Below are positions 33,890-41,927 of a stretch of 64,000 bases of DNA, piece after piece; position 1 is the stretch's first letter; each line of letters starts with the position of its first letter. The translations under genes were made by a program, and so were the position numbers. The notes under the pieces are model-generated. The model did not search any database. It had not been told where the DNA came from and was given only the letters and a program-made list of their open reading frames with translations. Source of the DNA: JAPPLB01 sp965218555 (GTDB taxonomy: Bacteria; Acidobacteriota; Terriglobia; Bryobacterales; UBA6623); assembly GCA_965218555.1 (NCBI GenBank), contig OZ244625.1:3038001-3102000 (forward strand), written 5' to 3'.

Positions 33890-36800
33890 ATGCTCAACAG
33901 AATCGTCGATTGGTCGCTTCGGAACAGGCTCCTCGTGGTAATCGCCTCGTTGGTGCTGGCGGGCGCCGGCGCATATTCGATCCGCACCATGCCGCTTGAC
34001 GCCCTGCCGGACCTGTCCGACGTACAGGTTGTCGTCTACTCCAAGTACCCGGGCCAGTCCCCGAGGATTGTCGAGGACCAGATCACATATCCCCTTACAG
34101 CCCAGATGCTCGCCGTGCCGCATGCGAAGGTAGTACGAGGATATTCGTTCTTCGGGTTCTCTCTCGTGTACGTGTTGTTCGAAGATGGCACGGATCTGTA
34201 CTGGGCCCGGGCGCGCGTTCTGGAAACGCTTGGCCAAGTAGCGTACCAGCTACCGGAAGGCGTCTCTCCGACCCTCGGCCCGGACGCGACGGGAGTGGGT
34301 TGGGCATTCATGTACGCCCTGAGGTCCGACCGGCACGACTTGAGCGAATTGCGGTCGTTGCAGGACTGGTTCTTGCGATTCGAGCTCACCGGCGTCCCCG
34401 GTGTCGCCGAGGTCGCCTCCGTAGGCGGATACGTCCGCCAGTACCAGATTGCAATCGACCCAGTGAAGCTGAGGGCGTATGGAGTTCCGATCTCGCGGAT
34501 CAGGGACGCCGTGCAACGCAGCAACAGCGACGTCGGCGGCCGCCTTATCGAACTGGCCGAAAAGGAGTTCATGATCCGTGGGAGGGGATATATCGAGTCG
34601 ATTGACGACATTCGGAAAATCTCGCTCGGCACCGACAGAAATGGGACTCCCGTGCAACTACGCAACATTGCCCGTATTGAGGTCGGGCCGGAGATCCGCA
34701 GGGGACTGGCGGAATGGGACGGACAAGGAGAGACCGTCGGGGCCATTGTCATTGTTCGTCATGGGGCGGACACCCGGGACGTCATTCGACGGGTGAAGGC
34801 GAGGCTGGAGGAACTGAAGCCCCAGCTTCCGGAGGGAGTTTCGCTGGAAGTCGCATATGACAGGACATCGCTCATCGACCGAGTGATCGAGAGCTTGCAA
34901 TCGAGCCTGACCCAGCAGTTCGTCATCGTCGGAGTCGTTTGCCTGCTGTTTCTGTTTAAGGTGCTTAGCGGACTGGTCGCTGTAGTCACAATCGTGATCG
35001 GCGTCCTGACCGCCGGAATCGCTGCAGGTCTGCTCGGTGTCCACCTCGACATCATGTCGCTTGGCGGCGTCGCCGTCGCCGTGGGGACGATGGTCGACGC
35101 CGGGATCGTAATGGTGGAAAACGCCCACCAGCACATGTCCCGGGACAACGGGCGCATGTCGAGTTGGGAGGTGGTGCGTAATTCGTGCAAGGAGGTGGCG
35201 CCGTCACTGTTCTTCTCTCTGCTGATCATCACATTCTCGTTCCTGCCGGTGTTCGCCTTGCAAGAGCAGGAGGGGCGATTGTTTCGTCCACTGGCCTGGA
35301 CCAAGACACTCGCGATGGCGAGCGCCGCCCTGCTGTCGGTCACCCTCGTACCGGTTCTCGTGAGCTTTGCCGTCCGGAGAGCCGGCTTCTCGGATGCCCG
35401 CAATCCGGCGCGAAGACTCTTGGCCTGGGTGTACAGGCCCTTTCTGGGTTTGGCCATGCGCTACCGCATCGTGACACTGCTGGTCGGGATCGCGGTACTG
35501 GCTGGTTCGATTGGAGCGTATAGGCGCCTGGGCTCGGAATTCATGCCGCCGCTGTGGGAAGGGGATTTGCTCTACATGCCGACCACACTTCCCGGCATTT
35601 CGATTGCCAAGGCGCGTGAGTTGGTTCAGCAGACGAACAGGATGATCATGACGTTTCCCGAAGTCGAGCACGTGTTCGGGAAGGCCGGCCGGGCCGACAC
35701 GGCTACGGATCCAGCGCCGCTATCGATGATCGAATCCACGATACGGCTTAAGCCTCGCGACCAATGGCGTCCAGGAATGACTCCGGAAAAGCTCGTGACT
35801 GAAATGCAGGAAGCAGTGCGGGTGCCAGGTCTCACGAATGCGTGGACCATGCCGATCAAGACCAGGTTGGACATGCTTGCGACCGGCATCAAGACTCCGG
35901 TCGGCATCAAGATCGCCGGTCCTGATCTTCAAGTCCTCGAAAGTATCGGGAAGCAGATTGAGAGTGTCGTGCGTCGGGTGCCCGGAACTCTCAGCGCGTA
36001 TGCCGAGCGTGTCATGGGCGGGAACTACCTGGATATCAGGATCGACCGCGACGCGATTGCGCGCCACGGGCTGGTGATAGACCACGTCCAGGAAGCGATC
36101 CACACGGCGCTCGGAGGAGTGCAGGTCGGCACGACAGTCGAAGGTCTCCAGCGATTCCCCATCAATCTCAGGTATAGCAGGGACTTGCGGGCCGACATGC
36201 CGGCGCTCCGCGACGTGCTCGTCACGACTCCGATGGGCCATCACCTGCCGCTGTCGCAACTGGCCGACCTTGAATACGCTTCCGGCCCGTCCACGATCAA
36301 GAGTGAGAATGCCAGGCCGAACGCCTGGGTTTACGTGGATGTCGATACCGATATTGACATGGCGACCTATGTGGCTGCCGCACGTGACGCAGTCGAGAAC
36401 GCCGTAAAGCTGCCTGCCGGCTATTCCCTGGCCTGGAGTGGGCAGTTCGAGTCCATGCAGCGGGTGCAGGACCGACTGCGTCTGCTGGTGCCGCTCACGC
36501 TCGTGATCGTCTTCTCGGTGCTGCTGGTGAGCACGGGTTCCGCTTTGACCTCGCTCATCGTGCTCGCTGGAATTCCGCTAGCTCTCAGCGGAGCATTCCT
36601 TCTGCTGGCCATTCTCGATTACAACCTCAGCATTGCCGTCTGGATCGGCCTCATAGCCTTGGCTGGCCTCTATGCGGAGACCGCCATCGTCTTCTGGAAG
36701 TACCTCGACATTTTCCGGGACGACTACAGGCGACACGGCCTGATGGAGAATCCCGCAACTCTGATTCGTGTCATTCAGGAAGGCGCTGTCGCCCGTGTCC

Positions 36801-37039
36801 GACCGATCACGATGACGGTCAGCACGGACATGCTTGGCCTGCTGCCGATCATGTGGAGCACCGGAGCCGGAGCCGACGTCATGAAGCGAATTGCGACCCC
36901 GCTCTTCGGGGGTGTCGCCACCTCGGCATTTGTCGTGCTGGTGATCTTTCCCGTCCTTTACTACTACCGGAACGTCGGGTCTTTGAACGGACCTGATCCG
37001 CCGACCGGGCGGTCTGCCCAAACGGAGGCCATCAAGTGA
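33890..37039 (+). CDS. cusA: heavy-metal RND efflux pump, Cu(I)/Ag(I) type
   Basis: A 1049-residue inner-membrane proton/metal antiporter. Twelve helices frame two large periplasmic loops. The GVAVAVGTMVDAGIVMVENA block carries the proton-relay acid. The three methionines that mark Cu/Ag specificity in E. coli CusA are present in matching context: GDLLYMPTTLPGIS, DPAPLSMIES and KTRLDMLATGIKTPVGIKI. This favours copper/silver over the Zn/Co/Cd pumps (CzcA). The ATG at 33890, 16 bases after cusB with a GGAAGG site, is preferred to an upstream GTG. Confidence 0.93.
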   Translation: MLNRIVDWSLRNRLLVVIASLVLAGAGAYSIRTMPLDALPDLSDVQVVVYSKYPGQSPRIVEDQITYPLTAQMLAVPHAKVVRGYSFFGFSLVYVLFEDGTDLYWARARVLETLGQVAYQLPEGVSPTLGPDATGVGWAFMYALRSDRHDLSELRSLQDWFLRFELTGVPGVAEVASVGGYVRQYQIAIDPVKLRAYGVPISRIRDAVQRSNSDVGGRLIELAEKEFMIRGRGYIESIDDIRKISLGTDRNGTPVQLRNIARIEVGPEIRRGLAEWDGQGETVGAIVIVRHGADTRDVIRRVKARLEELKPQLPEGVSLEVAYDRTSLIDRVIESLQSSLTQQFVIVGVVCLLFLFKVLSGLVAVVTIVIGVLTAGIAAGLLGVHLDIMSLGGVAVAVGTMVDAGIVMVENAHQHMSRDNGRMSSWEVVRNSCKEVAPSLFFSLLIITFSFLPVFALQEQEGRLFRPLAWTKTLAMASAALLSVTLVPVLVSFAVRRAGFSDARNPARRLLAWVYRPFLGLAMRYRIVTLLVGIAVLAGSIGAYRRLGSEFMPPLWEGDLLYMPTTLPGISIAKARELVQQTNRMIMTFPEVEHVFGKAGRADTATDPAPLSMIESTIRLKPRDQWRPGMTPEKLVTEMQEAVRVPGLTNAWTMPIKTRLDMLATGIKTPVGIKIAGPDLQVLESIGKQIESVVRRVPGTLSAYAERVMGGNYLDIRIDRDAIARHGLVIDHVQEAIHTALGGVQVGTTVEGLQRFPINLRYSRDLRADMPALRDVLVTTPMGHHLPLSQLADLEYASGPSTIKSENARPNAWVYVDVDTDIDMATYVAAARDAVENAVKLPAGYSLAWSGQFESMQRVQDRLRLLVPLTLVIVFSVLLVSTGSALTSLIVLAGIPLALSGAFLLLAILDYNLSIAVWIGLIALAGLYAETAIVFWKYLDIFRDDYRRHGLMENPATLIRVIQEGAVARVRPITMTVSTDMLGLLPIMWSTGAGADVMKRIATPLFGGVATSAFVVLVIFPVLYYYRNVGSLNGPDPPTGRSAQTEAIK

Positions 37040-37722
37040 ACTTGCTTATTTTGCTGCTCATTGTCTCGCCACTGGCAGCGGCCGAGTTTTCCTTCGACGC
37101 CAAGTGGAAGAGGTCGATGCGGCCTGACACAGACGGCGTTCTGAGTATCGGGAAGAAAGGGATCTCGTTCCTTCCCCAAAAGGACCGCAAACGTCCTCTG
37201 ACTTGGGCGTTCGAGGACGTACAGCATCTCGATCGCACGAGCCCGACCGAGGTGTCGATCCAATCCTACTCGGATTCCGTCGTGCGGGTGGGAAGGGACC
37301 GCTGGTACCGGTTTGTCCTCGTCGACGGGACGCTTTCCGACGAGCTCTACCAGAAGGTTGCCACGAGGATCGGCAAACCTGCGACCGACCGGGTTGTGAG
37401 CGAGCCTCCCGGCACTGAACTGGCGATTCCTGCCAAGCATGTAAGGCTGCTCAAGGGATCCCAGGGAACGCTCTACTTCACCCCGAAGTGGATCATGTAT
37501 TCGACCGAGGCGCCTGGAGAATCACGGAAATGGCGGCTGGACCGTGACGTGGCTGCCGTGTGGTCTTCCGACCCCTACCGCCTTGAGGTCCATGTTCTAG
37601 GCGGGAGCGAGGCATTCGTACGTCGTCCGTCGCTTTACCGGTTTTCCTTGAAACGTCCCCTGGATTCTGCCTTTTACATGGAACTGAAGATGAAGCTTTA
37701 CGGTCTGAGGGGCGCCCGCTAA
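37036..37722 (+). CDS. exported protein of unknown function, coupled to cusA
   Basis: A 228-residue protein with an N-terminal signal (MNLLILLLIVSPLAAAEF). It starts from a GTG that overlaps the cusA stop (GTGA), so it is translated with cusA. The rest is mostly beta-rich, with two similar segments (VLSIGKKGISFLPQ... and GTLYFTPKWIMYSTE...) resembling a repeated PH-like or lipocalin-like unit, each followed by a charged strand. No Cys or Met cluster is seen. No family is recognised. Its position suggests a periplasmic part of the metal response, which is inferred. Confidence 0.65.
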   Translation: MNLLILLLIVSPLAAAEFSFDAKWKRSMRPDTDGVLSIGKKGISFLPQKDRKRPLTWAFEDVQHLDRTSPTEVSIQSYSDSVVRVGRDRWYRFVLVDGTLSDELYQKVATRIGKPATDRVVSEPPGTELAIPAKHVRLLKGSQGTLYFTPKWIMYSTEAPGESRKWRLDRDVAAVWSSDPYRLEVHVLGGSEAFVRRPSLYRFSLKRPLDSAFYMELKMKLYGLRGAR

Positions 37723-37877
37723 GGCAGATCTGTCACAAGATGCCGGACTTTGGGGTCTAGCCTCGATGAGGCATCGAGTAACTGAATCGCAGTTCTGCGA
37801 TGGTCGGCTTGTCCCAAGCGTCAACCTTCACGGGCCATTTCGATGCCTGGCAACCTTCGAGCGATGTATGAGCGCGA

Positions 37878-37991
37878 ATGAACACCCTTTGCCGGCTGAG
37901 TCGCGACGTACCGGCGGTCGTCGACAAGCGCATGAAACAGCGTGAGGCCGCTACGCATCTGGGCCAGACGACGCGGCTGATGCAGCACTGA
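37878..37991 (+). pseudogene. relic of a transposase N-terminal helix-turn-helix
   Basis: A 37-codon frame (MNTLCRLSRDVPAVVDKRMK, then QREAATHLGQTTRLMQ) resembles the first helix-turn-helix of ISNCY-like transposases (pattern V-x-KRLKQREAAERLGL-x-RQV). It ends at a stop after HTH 1, with no further transposase sequence. It lies just behind the Cus genes. The call rests on remembered family pattern. Confidence 0.35.
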
Positions 37992-38185
37992 GGAAGCAGC
38001 GCAGGGGAAAGAAAGTCAAGCCGGGCGCCGAACATGGCGGAGACCAAGCGGCAAGCACACGAGAAAATGACCGCTCAATGCAATCAGAAACCGGGCTAGG
38101 GAGCCCGCTCCCTGGCTTCGCCTGTCCCCTTGCGAAGGGGGAGGGACTTTGCAACTTCTCCCCGCTTCTCAGAATCGGAAATGAT

Positions 38186-38201
38186 AGCTTGGGGTTGACA
38201 T
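38186..38201 (+). repeat. 16-bp direct repeat, right copy
   Basis: AGCTTGGGGTTGACAT, identical to 30663-30678, about 465 bases downstream of the Cus genes. A second TTGACA follows at 38221. Confidence 0.5.
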
Positions 38202-38231
38202 CATCGGAGCCGGAAAATGCTTGACAGCGTG

Positions 38232-38240
38232 TGCTAGAAT
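38232..38240 (+). promoter_or_regulatory. possible extended -10 promoter
   Basis: TG-C-TAGAAT without a matched -35 box. It would start an RNA near 38247 that runs through two hairpins (38266-38308 and 38311-38330) to the terminator at 38418. Confidence 0.35.
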
Positions 38241-38265
38241 CTTGCTGGGTATTGGTGGAGGTGGT

Positions 38266-38330
38266 TGTCGCAGTCGGTCAGTGCTGCTGACTGTGGGGCC
38301 TTGCGACACGGGCGAGAAATTTTTCTTGCC
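38266..38330 (+). ncRNA. structured RNA element in the dksA-like leader region
   Basis: Two stable stems sit in tandem. The outer stem GTCGCA (38267-38272) with TGCGAC (38302-38307) encloses a second stem GTCAG/CTGAC (38277-38281 with 38287-38291). Next comes GGCGAGAAA (38311-38319) with TTTCTTGCC (38322-38330, one G-U pair). No known RNA family (6S, tmRNA, SRP, RNase P) could be matched. It may be a separate small RNA or an upstream leader. Confidence 0.35.
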
Positions 38331-38354
38331 AAAGGTTGGCCTCATACGTATAAT
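38326..38354 (+). promoter_or_regulatory. promoter of the dksA-like gene
   Basis: TTGCCA (38326-38331), a 17-base spacer and a perfect TATAAT (38349-38354). The predicted start is near 38361, giving a 5' leader of nearly 290 bases. Confidence 0.6.
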
Positions 38355-38370
38355 CGGAGGAAATTCCCGC

Positions 38371-38418
38371 ACTGCCGCAGGGTCAGACGGGTGATCCTGT
38401 GGCGCCAGTACATTTTTT
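38371..38418 (+). terminator. intrinsic terminator within the dksA-like leader
   Basis: ACTG-CCGCAGG-GTCA pairs with TGAT-CCTGTGG-(CGC bulge)-CAGT, then ACA and six T. It lies some 10-50 bases after the predicted start of the TATAAT promoter, so it either makes a short RNA or attenuates the gene downstream. Confidence 0.65.
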
Positions 38419-38649
38419 AAACAGGTTTTCCGGGTATTGACGTAGATAGACGGTAGTCACCCGACGACTGACCTCGTTGCAGGTTCAGTTGTTTCCCGCG
38501 CGGGTGCAGCCTCGCAAGCGACTTAGTCTTTCGTGTGGGGAAACTGAAACCCAACGGGTTTGTGTGGGGTCTAACAAGACCTGAATCGAACCGACGATGG
38601 ACTGATAAGCCCGTCGGACCGGATCAGCCGAGAACGGGGAGAGTGAATC

Positions 38650-39048
38650 ATGACTAAGGGAGTGACGAAGGCTCAGATCAAGCGGTTTCGTGGCTTGCTG
38701 GAAGCCAAAGCGGAGGAGATACAGACCAGCTTAAGGTCTTCGAAGGCTGCTCAGGCGCTTGACCGCGATGAAGACCCTCCTGCCCTGGAGGATCTTCCCG
38801 TTCAGAGCCACGAGGAGTGGATTTTTCTTAACCGCAACAGCATTGATGTGATGTTGCTACGCGAGATCGAAGAGGCTCTGGTCCGAGTCGACGAAGGCGG
38901 GTACGGGATTTGCCCCGAGTGCAACGACCCGATCTCGCTCAAGCGGCTTCAGGCGGTGCCTTGGGCGCATTATTGTGTGACATGCCAAGAAGAGTTGTCG
39001 GAGGAGCCGCAAGAGCGTCGGCGCCGGGAACGCTCTTACTCCTACTAG
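38650..39048 (+). CDS. DksA/TraR-type zinc-finger protein
   Basis: A 132-residue protein of the DksA/TraR family, which binds the RNA polymerase secondary channel with or without ppGpp. Helical N-terminal part (KAQIKRFRGLLEAKAEEIQT), then a variable acidic segment (RDEDPPALEDLP), a second helix (EIEEALVRVDEGGYGICPEC) and a four-Cys zinc finger CPEC...CVTC near residues 92-115. The DxxDxA tip of E. coli DksA is not clearly present, so it may be a relative with a different role. The C-terminus is a basic tail (RRRRERSYSY). The rel gene in this window could supply ppGpp as partner. Confidence 0.9.
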   Translation: MTKGVTKAQIKRFRGLLEAKAEEIQTSLRSSKAAQALDRDEDPPALEDLPVQSHEEWIFLNRNSIDVMLLREIEEALVRVDEGGYGICPECNDPISLKRLQAVPWAHYCVTCQEELSEEPQERRRRERSYSY

Positions 39049-39088
39049 AACACTCGTTTCGCGAGCGGCCACAGGCCGAACGATGATA

Positions 39089-39814
39089 TCAAGCTCCCGT
39101 GTGTCCACGGGAGCTTTCATTTTGCAGGGCCGTCAACTCGCCGAGATCCAGACGTCCGGTGTAGATCGCCATTCCCAGCGCTGCGTGGATCGAGAGCTCG
39201 TCAAGCGCTTTGATCTCCTCGATGGTGGTAATGCCCCCGGCGGCCGTCAACTCCAGCCGCGTGGCGCGACGAAGACGGTGATACCAATCGAGGTCGGTCC
39301 CCTGCAGCATCCCTTCTTTGTCGACGTAGGTACAGAGGAATCCACCGCAGTAGGGTTCGAGTTGGCCAATGACCTCTTCCGCCCGCCACTCGGTGGCCTC
39401 TTGCCAGCCCTTGACGACGATATACCCGTGCTTTGAATCAAGCGCGGGCAGCAGTCGATCCTTCCCGATCGCGCGGCTGACTTCCGCCGCGAAATCATGG
39501 CGGACGCCGTTTGCATCAAACGCGGAGGTGCCGATGATCACCTTGGAGGCGCCTGCATCGACGAGTTCACGGGCCCGCTCGACCGACCGGACGCCGCCGC
39601 CCACCCGCACGGTAGTGCTGCGCGCCAACTTCAGGACGATGTCGTTGTTCGATCCTTTGCCCATCGCCTCGTCGAGGTCGATGACCTGAATCTCGGGAAA
39701 GGCCGCGAACTTTTCGAGCATCACCTCGGGCGACTCGCCTTCCAGCGCCTTCTCGCGTCCTTGGATCAATTGGACGACCTTGCCGCCCATCAGATCGATG
39801 CAAGGAATGATCAT
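39089..39814 (-). CDS. hisA: phosphoribosylformimino-AICAR-phosphate (ProFAR) isomerase
   Basis: A 241-residue (beta/alpha)8 barrel catalysing the fourth step of histidine synthesis, a ring-opening isomerisation. The catalytic Asp in IDLMGGKVVQL is near residue 8, the phosphate-binding VRVGGGVRS block near 73-82, and the second Asp in TYVDKEGMLQGTD near 130. It is the last gene of the his operon, 141 bases after hisF. The hairpin of the convergent dksA-like terminator covers its final codons. Confidence 0.95.
   Translation of the reverse strand: MIIPCIDLMGGKVVQLIQGREKALEGESPEVMLEKFAAFPEIQVIDLDEAMGKGSNNDIVLKLARSTTVRVGGGVRSVERARELVDAGASKVIIGTSAFDANGVRHDFAAEVSRAIGKDRLLPALDSKHGYIVVKGWQEATEWRAEEVIGQLEPYCGGFLCTYVDKEGMLQGTDLDWYHRLRRATRLELTAAGGITTIEEIKALDELSIHAALGMAIYTGRLDLGELTALQNESSRGHTGA
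39091..39124 (+). terminator. terminator for the dksA-like gene, inside the end of hisA
   Basis: AAGCTCCCGTG (39091-39101), loop TGTC, CACGGGAGCTT (39105-39115), then TTCATTTT. It overlaps the last hisA codons on the other strand. Confidence 0.7.
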
Positions 39815-39955
39815 GGTGTTGTGAGACGCCGCTTCGCGTGCCGGCTGTGGAATCGGACTGATCCCGGAATATTCCGGCCGCTGGAGTCAAGTTTTTCGAT
39901 CGTGAGCCAGCAGACAGTCAGGTCGAGAGAGCAGTTGCAGTATGGCAAGGTCGCT

Positions 39956-40720
39956 CTACCCCGTCGTGCGCACAGCGACGCCATGTTCCTTGAGCGTCTG
40001 CTTGAGGCCGATGACGGTGTGTGTCCCGTAGTGGAAGATCGATGCGGCCAAAGCGGCGTCGGCCTCGCCCTCGTCGAGTACGTTAATGAAATCCTGGGGC
40101 CGGCCGCCGCCGCCGCTCGCAATGACGGGGATGTGCGTGTTGCGGGAGATGGCGCGGGTGAGGTCGCAGTCAAAGCCGACTTGAGTGCCGTCACGGTCCA
40201 TCGACGTGAGCAGGATTTCACCGGCGCCGAGTCCTTCGCCGCGAGCGGCCCACTCGACGGCGTCGATACCCGTGTCTTTGCGGCCTCCATAGGTGTAAAC
40301 ATTCCAGTGGCCGGAGTCGTTGCGGCGGGCGTCGATGGCTAGAACGACCGCCTGCGCACCGAATTCCTCGGAGAGTTCGGTGATCAACCCGGGACGCTCA
40401 ACAGCGGCGGTGTTGACCGATACCTTGTCCGCGCCGACAACGAGAATGTCTCGGGCGTCTGAGACGGAGCGGATACCGCCGCCCACAGTGAGCGGAATGA
40501 AGACCTGCCGAGCGGTCCGCTCGACGACATCTTTCAAGATGTCGCGACGGTCGCTGGAGGCAGTGATGTCGAGGAAGACCAACTCGTCCGCTCCGTCGCG
40601 GTTATAGACATTGGCCAACTCGACCGGATCGCCGGCGTCGCGAAGCCCGACGAAGTTGACGCCTTTGACAACGCGCCCTGCTTTGACGTCCAGGCAGGGG
40701 ATGATGCGCTTCGCTAGCAT
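39956..40720 (-). CDS. hisF: imidazole glycerol phosphate synthase, cyclase subunit
   Basis: A 254-residue barrel that, with HisH, makes imidazole glycerol phosphate and AICAR. Catalytic residues are readable: IIPCLDVKAGRVVKGVNF (Asp near 11) and LLTSMDRDGTQVGFD (Asp near 130), with phosphate-binding VTVGGGIRS and ASGGGGRPQDF loops. The ATG at 40720 overlaps the hisH end by 7 bases. The order H-F-A differs from the commoner H-A-F. Confidence 0.96.
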   Translation of the reverse strand: MLAKRIIPCLDVKAGRVVKGVNFVGLRDAGDPVELANVYNRDGADELVFLDITASSDRRDILKDVVERTARQVFIPLTVGGGIRSVSDARDILVVGADKVSVNTAAVERPGLITELSEEFGAQAVVLAIDARRNDSGHWNVYTYGGRKDTGIDAVEWAARGEGLGAGEILLTSMDRDGTQVGFDCDLTRAISRNTHIPVIASGGGGRPQDFINVLDEGEADAALAASIFHYGTHTVIGLKQTLKEHGVAVRTTG

Positions 40721-41316
40721 GCCAGGAAGTTCCGGACAATCTGCTGGCCGACCGGGCCGGACTTTTCGGGATGGAACTGCACACCGAACACGTTGCCGGC
40801 TTCCAGCGCGGCCGTGTAGCGAACGCCGTATTCGCACAAGGCCGCTGCCTTGTCACCGCCGACATCTTCGGGGACGTAGTAACTGTGGGCGAAATAGACG
40901 AAAGGCCGGGGCGCGAGGTTTGCAAGTAACCGCGGACTGCCCTGCGATTGCAGCTCGTTCCAACCCATGTGGGGCACGCGTGCGTCCTTGGGGAAGCGCT
41001 TGACTTCACCGAGGTAGACGCCAAGGCCTTGGAGTTCCGGTGCTTCTTCGCTGCGCTCGAAGAGGGCGTGCAGTCCCAGGCAGATGCCGAGAAAGGGCAC
41101 GCCGGCGGAGATGCGTTCCTTGAAGGCTTCGCGAACACCGAGCGAGTCGAGCGACCGAATCAACTGACCGAAGTGTCCGACGCCGGGCAGGATGATCTTG
41201 TCGGCCCGCCCCAGGCCTGCGGCGTCATTGACGATCTCATACGTCGCTTCGATCGCGTCGAGAGCATTCTCGACGGACCGCAGGTTGCCGGCGCCGTAGT
41301 CAAAGATGGCGATCAT
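40714..41316 (-). CDS. hisH: imidazole glycerol phosphate synthase, glutaminase subunit
   Basis: A 200-residue class I glutamine amidotransferase that gives ammonia to HisF. The nucleophile Cys lies in FLGICLGLHALFE near residue 79, and His and Glu are in VFGVQFHPEKSG near 181-185. N-terminal DYGAGNLRSVENAL is typical. It is 4 bases after hisB and overlaps hisF by 7 bases. Confidence 0.96.
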   Translation of the reverse strand: MIAIFDYGAGNLRSVENALDAIEATYEIVNDAAGLGRADKIILPGVGHFGQLIRSLDSLGVREAFKERISAGVPFLGICLGLHALFERSEEAPELQGLGVYLGEVKRFPKDARVPHMGWNELQSQGSPRLLANLAPRPFVYFAHSYYVPEDVGGDKAAALCEYGVRYTAALEAGNVFGVQFHPEKSGPVGQQIVRNFLAC

Positions 41317-41320
41317 GGGG

Positions 41321-41920
41321 CTAAGCTTTTCCCTCCAGCAAGCCTTTCGTGCTCGGGAGCTGGTCTTTCAGCCGCTCGTCTGTCGAGCAGGCAAAGCGCA
41401 TGGCCCGCGCGAAACATTTGAACAATCCTTCGACCCTGTGATGATTCGATCGCCCGTAGAGGACGCGGGCGTGCAGGTTGCAGCCGCAGTGGGTTACGAA
41501 ACCGTCGAAAAAGTCGTGTAAAAGCTCGGTTTGCAAATCGCCGACGAGACGGAAACGCGTAGGCGCGTGATAGACAAGCGCCGGGCGACCGCTGAGATCG
41601 ACCGCAACGACGGCGAGGGTCTCGTCCATCGGCATCACGAAGTAGCCCGCACGGTTGATGCCGACTCGATCGCCGAGGGCTTTTGAGAAGCATTGGCCGA
41701 GCACGATCCCGACGTCTTCGACGGTGTGGTGCTGGTCGACATTGAGGTCACCGGTAGCCTTGAGATCGAGATCGAAGCCGCCATGCTTCGCGAACAGCTC
41801 GAGCATATGGTCGAAGAAGTGGATTCCCGTCGAGATGTTGTATTTGCCCTTCCCTTCGATGCGTAGTTGGCAGTGGATCTGGGTTTCCTGGGTATCCCTA
41901 TCGACGGAAGCTTTTCTCAT
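41321..41920 (-). CDS. hisB: imidazoleglycerol-phosphate dehydratase
   Basis: A 199-residue manganese enzyme of histidine synthesis, the monofunctional type without the phosphatase domain. The metal-binding repeats are clear: FFDHMLELFAKHGG near residue 35, DQHHTVEDVGIVLGQ near 61, and SNHHRVEGLFKCFARAMR near 158. It stands between hisC and hisH with short gaps (7 and 4 bases). Histidinol-phosphate phosphatase must come from another gene. Confidence 0.96.
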   Translation of the reverse strand: MRKASVDRDTQETQIHCQLRIEGKGKYNISTGIHFFDHMLELFAKHGGFDLDLKATGDLNVDQHHTVEDVGIVLGQCFSKALGDRVGINRAGYFVMPMDETLAVVAVDLSGRPALVYHAPTRFRLVGDLQTELLHDFFDGFVTHCGCNLHARVLYGRSNHHRVEGLFKCFARAMRFACSTDERLKDQLPSTKGLLEGKA

Positions 41921-41927
41921 GATGCGC

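Larger units (their letters stand above)
37723..38649 (+). other. 927-base gap: transposase relic, repeat and structured leader
   Basis: Contains no intact gene. From left to right: low-sense sequence, a transposase-like 37-codon relic (37878-37991), a hairpin-rich stretch (38090-38170), the right copy of the 16-bp repeat (38186-38201), and about 400 bases of hairpins, promoter elements and a terminator leading into the dksA-like gene. Confidence 0.6.

Noticed and set aside
38240..38640. 6S RNA, tmRNA, SRP RNA or RNase P
   Set aside because: None of the conserved cores or end pairings of these RNAs could be found; kept only as an unassigned structured leader.
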